Of a stretch of DNA of 64,000 nt, positions 62,419-64,000 are shown one piece after another. Each line of letters opens with the position of its first letter. The first letter of the stretch is position 1. Under the pieces are notes generated by a model. It did no database searches, was not told where the DNA came from, and saw only the letters and a list, made by a program, of their open reading frames with translations. Source of the DNA: Mucilaginibacter ginsenosidivorax (GTDB lineage: Bacteria > Bacteroidota > Bacteroidia > Sphingobacteriales > Sphingobacteriaceae); the NCBI RefSeq assembly GCF_007971525.1, contig NZ_CP042437.1:6324001-6388000 (forward strand). The letters are read 5' to 3'. Made by a program: the position numbers and the translations under genes.

Positions 62419-62685
62419 ATGATGATAACAAAGAAAGATTTATATGAATTTCTCGATTACTGGAACCAAGAAGATAAAGCCGAAGGTGACTCCAAACCTA
62501 TAAACCCTTATCAGTTCGGCGGCTATTTCCTTAGCCCGAGTTTTCATTTAAAATGGTATCTTAATGAAAACGATTTTCTTGCATTAACAAAAGAATTAGA
62601 CGTAGAACAGGAAATAATTGATAGCGGTAAACTGATATTTAAATATGGTGATCAGAATGTAGAAATTGAGCAATACAGTTCGTAG
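62419..62685 (+). CDS. Small acidic hypothetical protein
   Basis: This 88-residue acidic protein (start 62419 or 62422; KDLYEFLDYWNQEDKAEGDS, ALTKELDVEQEIIDSGKLIF) has no signal peptide and no recognised motif. It lies between the small gene above and the convergent mobilisation genes, separated by about 90 bp with no gene. Confidence 0.5.
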   Translation: MMITKKDLYEFLDYWNQEDKAEGDSKPINPYQFGGYFLSPSFHLKWYLNENDFLALTKELDVEQEIIDSGKLIFKYGDQNVEIEQYSS

Positions 62686-62772
62686 TAATATAGGTTATAT
62701 TAATCCCCGCGACATTGGTAAAAAGGGATTTAATGAAAAGCTTTGAACCTTTTGTTTTGTTTAATCTTGACG

Positions 62773-63183
62773 TTATCGCTTTCTTTTCTGTTCTTGTTGC
62801 CTTGCGCGGATAGCTTGTTGTTGCCGGATAATTTTTTGTAATTCAATTTGCCGTTCGGTCAATTGATCGCTATCGTTTTTTGTTTCTGGCTTGGGCTGTA
62901 ATTTACCGGGTACAGACTTAACACCCATTAACTCCCGCTGTTCATCATGCCGTTTCATAATAGCTTCGTAATGCTCGCCACCTTCCATTGACCAAGTATT
63001 TAGATAACTGTTCATTTGGTTATCCATTCGCTTGCGGATATCTTCTGGCAAGTTATCTTCTGAGCCAAAAGCCCCAATAATTTCTTCCTGTTCTTTTCGT
63101 AGATCAGCCCAAGCCTTATCGCGGATTGTTTTGAATTGTTCTATTTCGCGCTGTTGCTGCTCGTATAATTCCGGCAATGTCAT
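62773..63183 (-). CDS. Coiled-coil accessory mobilisation protein
   Basis: This 136-residue, highly charged, Gln/Glu/Arg-rich helical protein (MTLPELYEQQQREIEQFKTI, LQKIIRQQQAIRARQQEQKR) has a basic C-terminus. It overlaps the 3' end of the relaxase-like gene by 68 bp in another frame, so it is likely translated by coupling and may be a DNA-binding or relaxosome accessory factor. A later start is possible, which would shorten the overlap. Function is inferred from position and charge. Confidence 0.6.
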   Translation of the reverse strand: MTLPELYEQQQREIEQFKTIRDKAWADLRKEQEEIIGAFGSEDNLPEDIRKRMDNQMNSYLNTWSMEGGEHYEAIMKRHDEQRELMGVKSVPGKLQPKPETKNDSDQLTERQIELQKIIRQQQAIRARQQEQKRKR

Positions 63184-64000
63184 GGAAAAATTCTTTTATC
63201 TGCTCTAAGATAGGAATTTGCCCGCTAAAGTGGCGGGTGCGTTTCCTTTCACGGTTGCGCTGCCGCTGGCGTTCCTGTTCGGCGATAATTTTTTGCCGTT
63301 CAAGTTCCTGTTGGGTAGATTTTTCATCAATTCCGCTTTGCTTATTATCAAGGAACTGTTCTGCAATCTCCTGCTTGCGCTGCTGGTCGGTTTTTTCCGG
63401 CGGCGGTGGCGGCTCGGTTTTATCCTTGCCACTATCCTTGAAGTCATCAAAGATGTCATCGTTTTTGCGCTTGTCTTTGTCGGGCTTTCTTTCTTTCGTT
63501 GCATCGTCGCGGCTTTCGGCAAAGCTGGCTGCAAGATCTTGCACCACTGGTTTAAGTTCGGCTTTCTCCTGTTCACGTTTACCGGATGATGTGCCTTGTT
63601 CTTGGCGCATCAGGTCGATGGCTTCTTTATCGGTAACAAGCATCTCATGGCGAAGTCTGGCCCGTACCTCTTTGGTACGAACGCCATCAATCTGCCGCAC
63701 AAGGTCAAACGCCCGGCCATTTTCATCAACAATCATAAACGGCCTGTTGCCTGTGCCTGCCGCAACCATATATCCTGCTTTACGCGCGGATTTGATAAAT
63801 TCCGGCCCTGTGGTGGTATCATTCCAAAGTTGCGTAACGGCTTCTTTCAGTTCTTTACGTTGTGGATTGCGGTAATTAGTGCGCTTATGCCCTAAAGCTT
63901 CTTCTATCTTGGGGCGGGCTTTATCCACTTTCAGGATAAAGTGCTTGGCTGGGATTACCTTGCCTGTTTCAAAATTATAACGTTCCCATACGACATGGGC
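63116..64000 (-). CDS. Relaxase/mobilisation protein, C-terminal part (5' end outside window)
   Basis: The frame is open from the right edge to a stop at 63116 (294 codons), so the N-terminal catalytic region is beyond the window. The visible start reads AHVVWERYNFETGKVIPAKH, then KARPKIEEALGHKRTNYRN, a compact domain (FIKSARKAGYMVAAGTGNRP, FMIVDENGRAFDLVRQIDGV) and a long charged tail of Glu/Lys/Arg-rich coiled coil. The layout matches C-termini of MobA/VirD2-like relaxases of Bacteroidota mobilisable elements. With the integrase and tRNA site it supports a mobilisable or conjugative element. A GTG at 63926-63928 is internal, not the true start. Confidence 0.7.
   Translation of the reverse strand, partial: AHVVWERYNFETGKVIPAKHFILKVDKARPKIEEALGHKRTNYRNPQRKELKEAVTQLWNDTTTGPEFIKSARKAGYMVAAGTGNRPFMIVDENGRAFDLVRQIDGVRTKEVRARLRHEMLVTDKEAIDLMRQEQGTSSGKREQEKAELKPVVQDLAASFAESRDDATKERKPDKDKRKNDDIFDDFKDSGKDKTEPPPPPEKTDQQRKQEIAEQFLDNKQSGIDEKSTQQELERQKIIAEQERQRQRNRERKRTRHFSGQIPILEQIKEFFHDIAGIIRAATARNRTIQNNPR

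Noticed and set aside
63177..63875. 232-codon plus-strand frame near the right end
   Set aside because: It is antisense to the relaxase-like gene, Ser/Cys/Arg-rich and without protein features.

Overview
The window reads as a chromosome segment of a Bacteroidota, most likely a Sphingobacteriaceae member such as Mucilaginibacter or a relative. The basis is -33 TTTG / -7 TAnnTTTG-type promoters, weak or absent Shine-Dalgarno sequences, tRNAs without an encoded CCA, many MKK-type secreted proteins, and the families seen (NHL-repeat, DUF5977- and DUF6443-like RHS proteins, SHOCT). The genus is an inference.

Layout. 1-5.4 kb holds the start of a secreted NHL-repeat protein, a transposase remnant, a YceI-like protein, a secreted alpha/beta hydrolase, a dead membrane-protein gene and tRNA-Gly. 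From 5.4 to 48.3 kb there are three parallel cassettes on the plus strand (5.4-17.9, 24.9-35.8 and 36.9-48.3 kb). Each has two or three secreted fibre-like proteins sharing one C-terminal signature, a large RHS/SpvB-like protein (RHS-A), a second RHS protein with DUF6443-like N-terminus, RHS core and a unique C-terminal tip (RHS-B), a small immunity-type gene, and a REP-like repeat ending in an intrinsic terminator. A REP-associated tyrosine transposase (RAYT) sits between inverted copies of that repeat in cassette 1. The three tips are unrelated: a Gly-rich unknown, an L,D-transpeptidase/DUF2778-like domain paired with a lipoprotein, and a pre-toxin plus PD-(D/E)XK-like nuclease.

These cassettes are interleaved with a nearly complete type II secretion / type IV pilus-like machine split into two operons that point at each other. 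The plus operon (18.4-24.5 kb) encodes a pseudopilin, a prepilin peptidase and GspE, GspD, GspL/PilM-N and GspM/PilO homologues. The minus operon (54.1-48.75 kb) encodes an FN3-type lipoprotein, a GspC/PilP-like protein, a MORN-repeat protein, a GspK-like minor pilin, two pseudopilins and GspF. Cassettes 2 and 3 lie between the halves and cassette 1 lies immediately upstream. The working hypothesis is one locus in which a T2SS-like apparatus assembles or displays TcB/TcC-like split RHS cocoons with surface fibres, while tips and immunity genes are exchanged next to RAYT-linked repeats. The parts are read from sequence; the joint function is inference.

From about 54.45 kb to the window end lies an integrative mobile element inserted in a tRNA-Leu gene. 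It contains the 3' tRNA fragment (attachment site), a tyrosine integrase, an unrecognised three-gene module, a structured RNA with its own promoter and terminator, a run of SHOCT/lipoprotein/membrane genes, and the 3' part of a probable relaxase running off the right edge.
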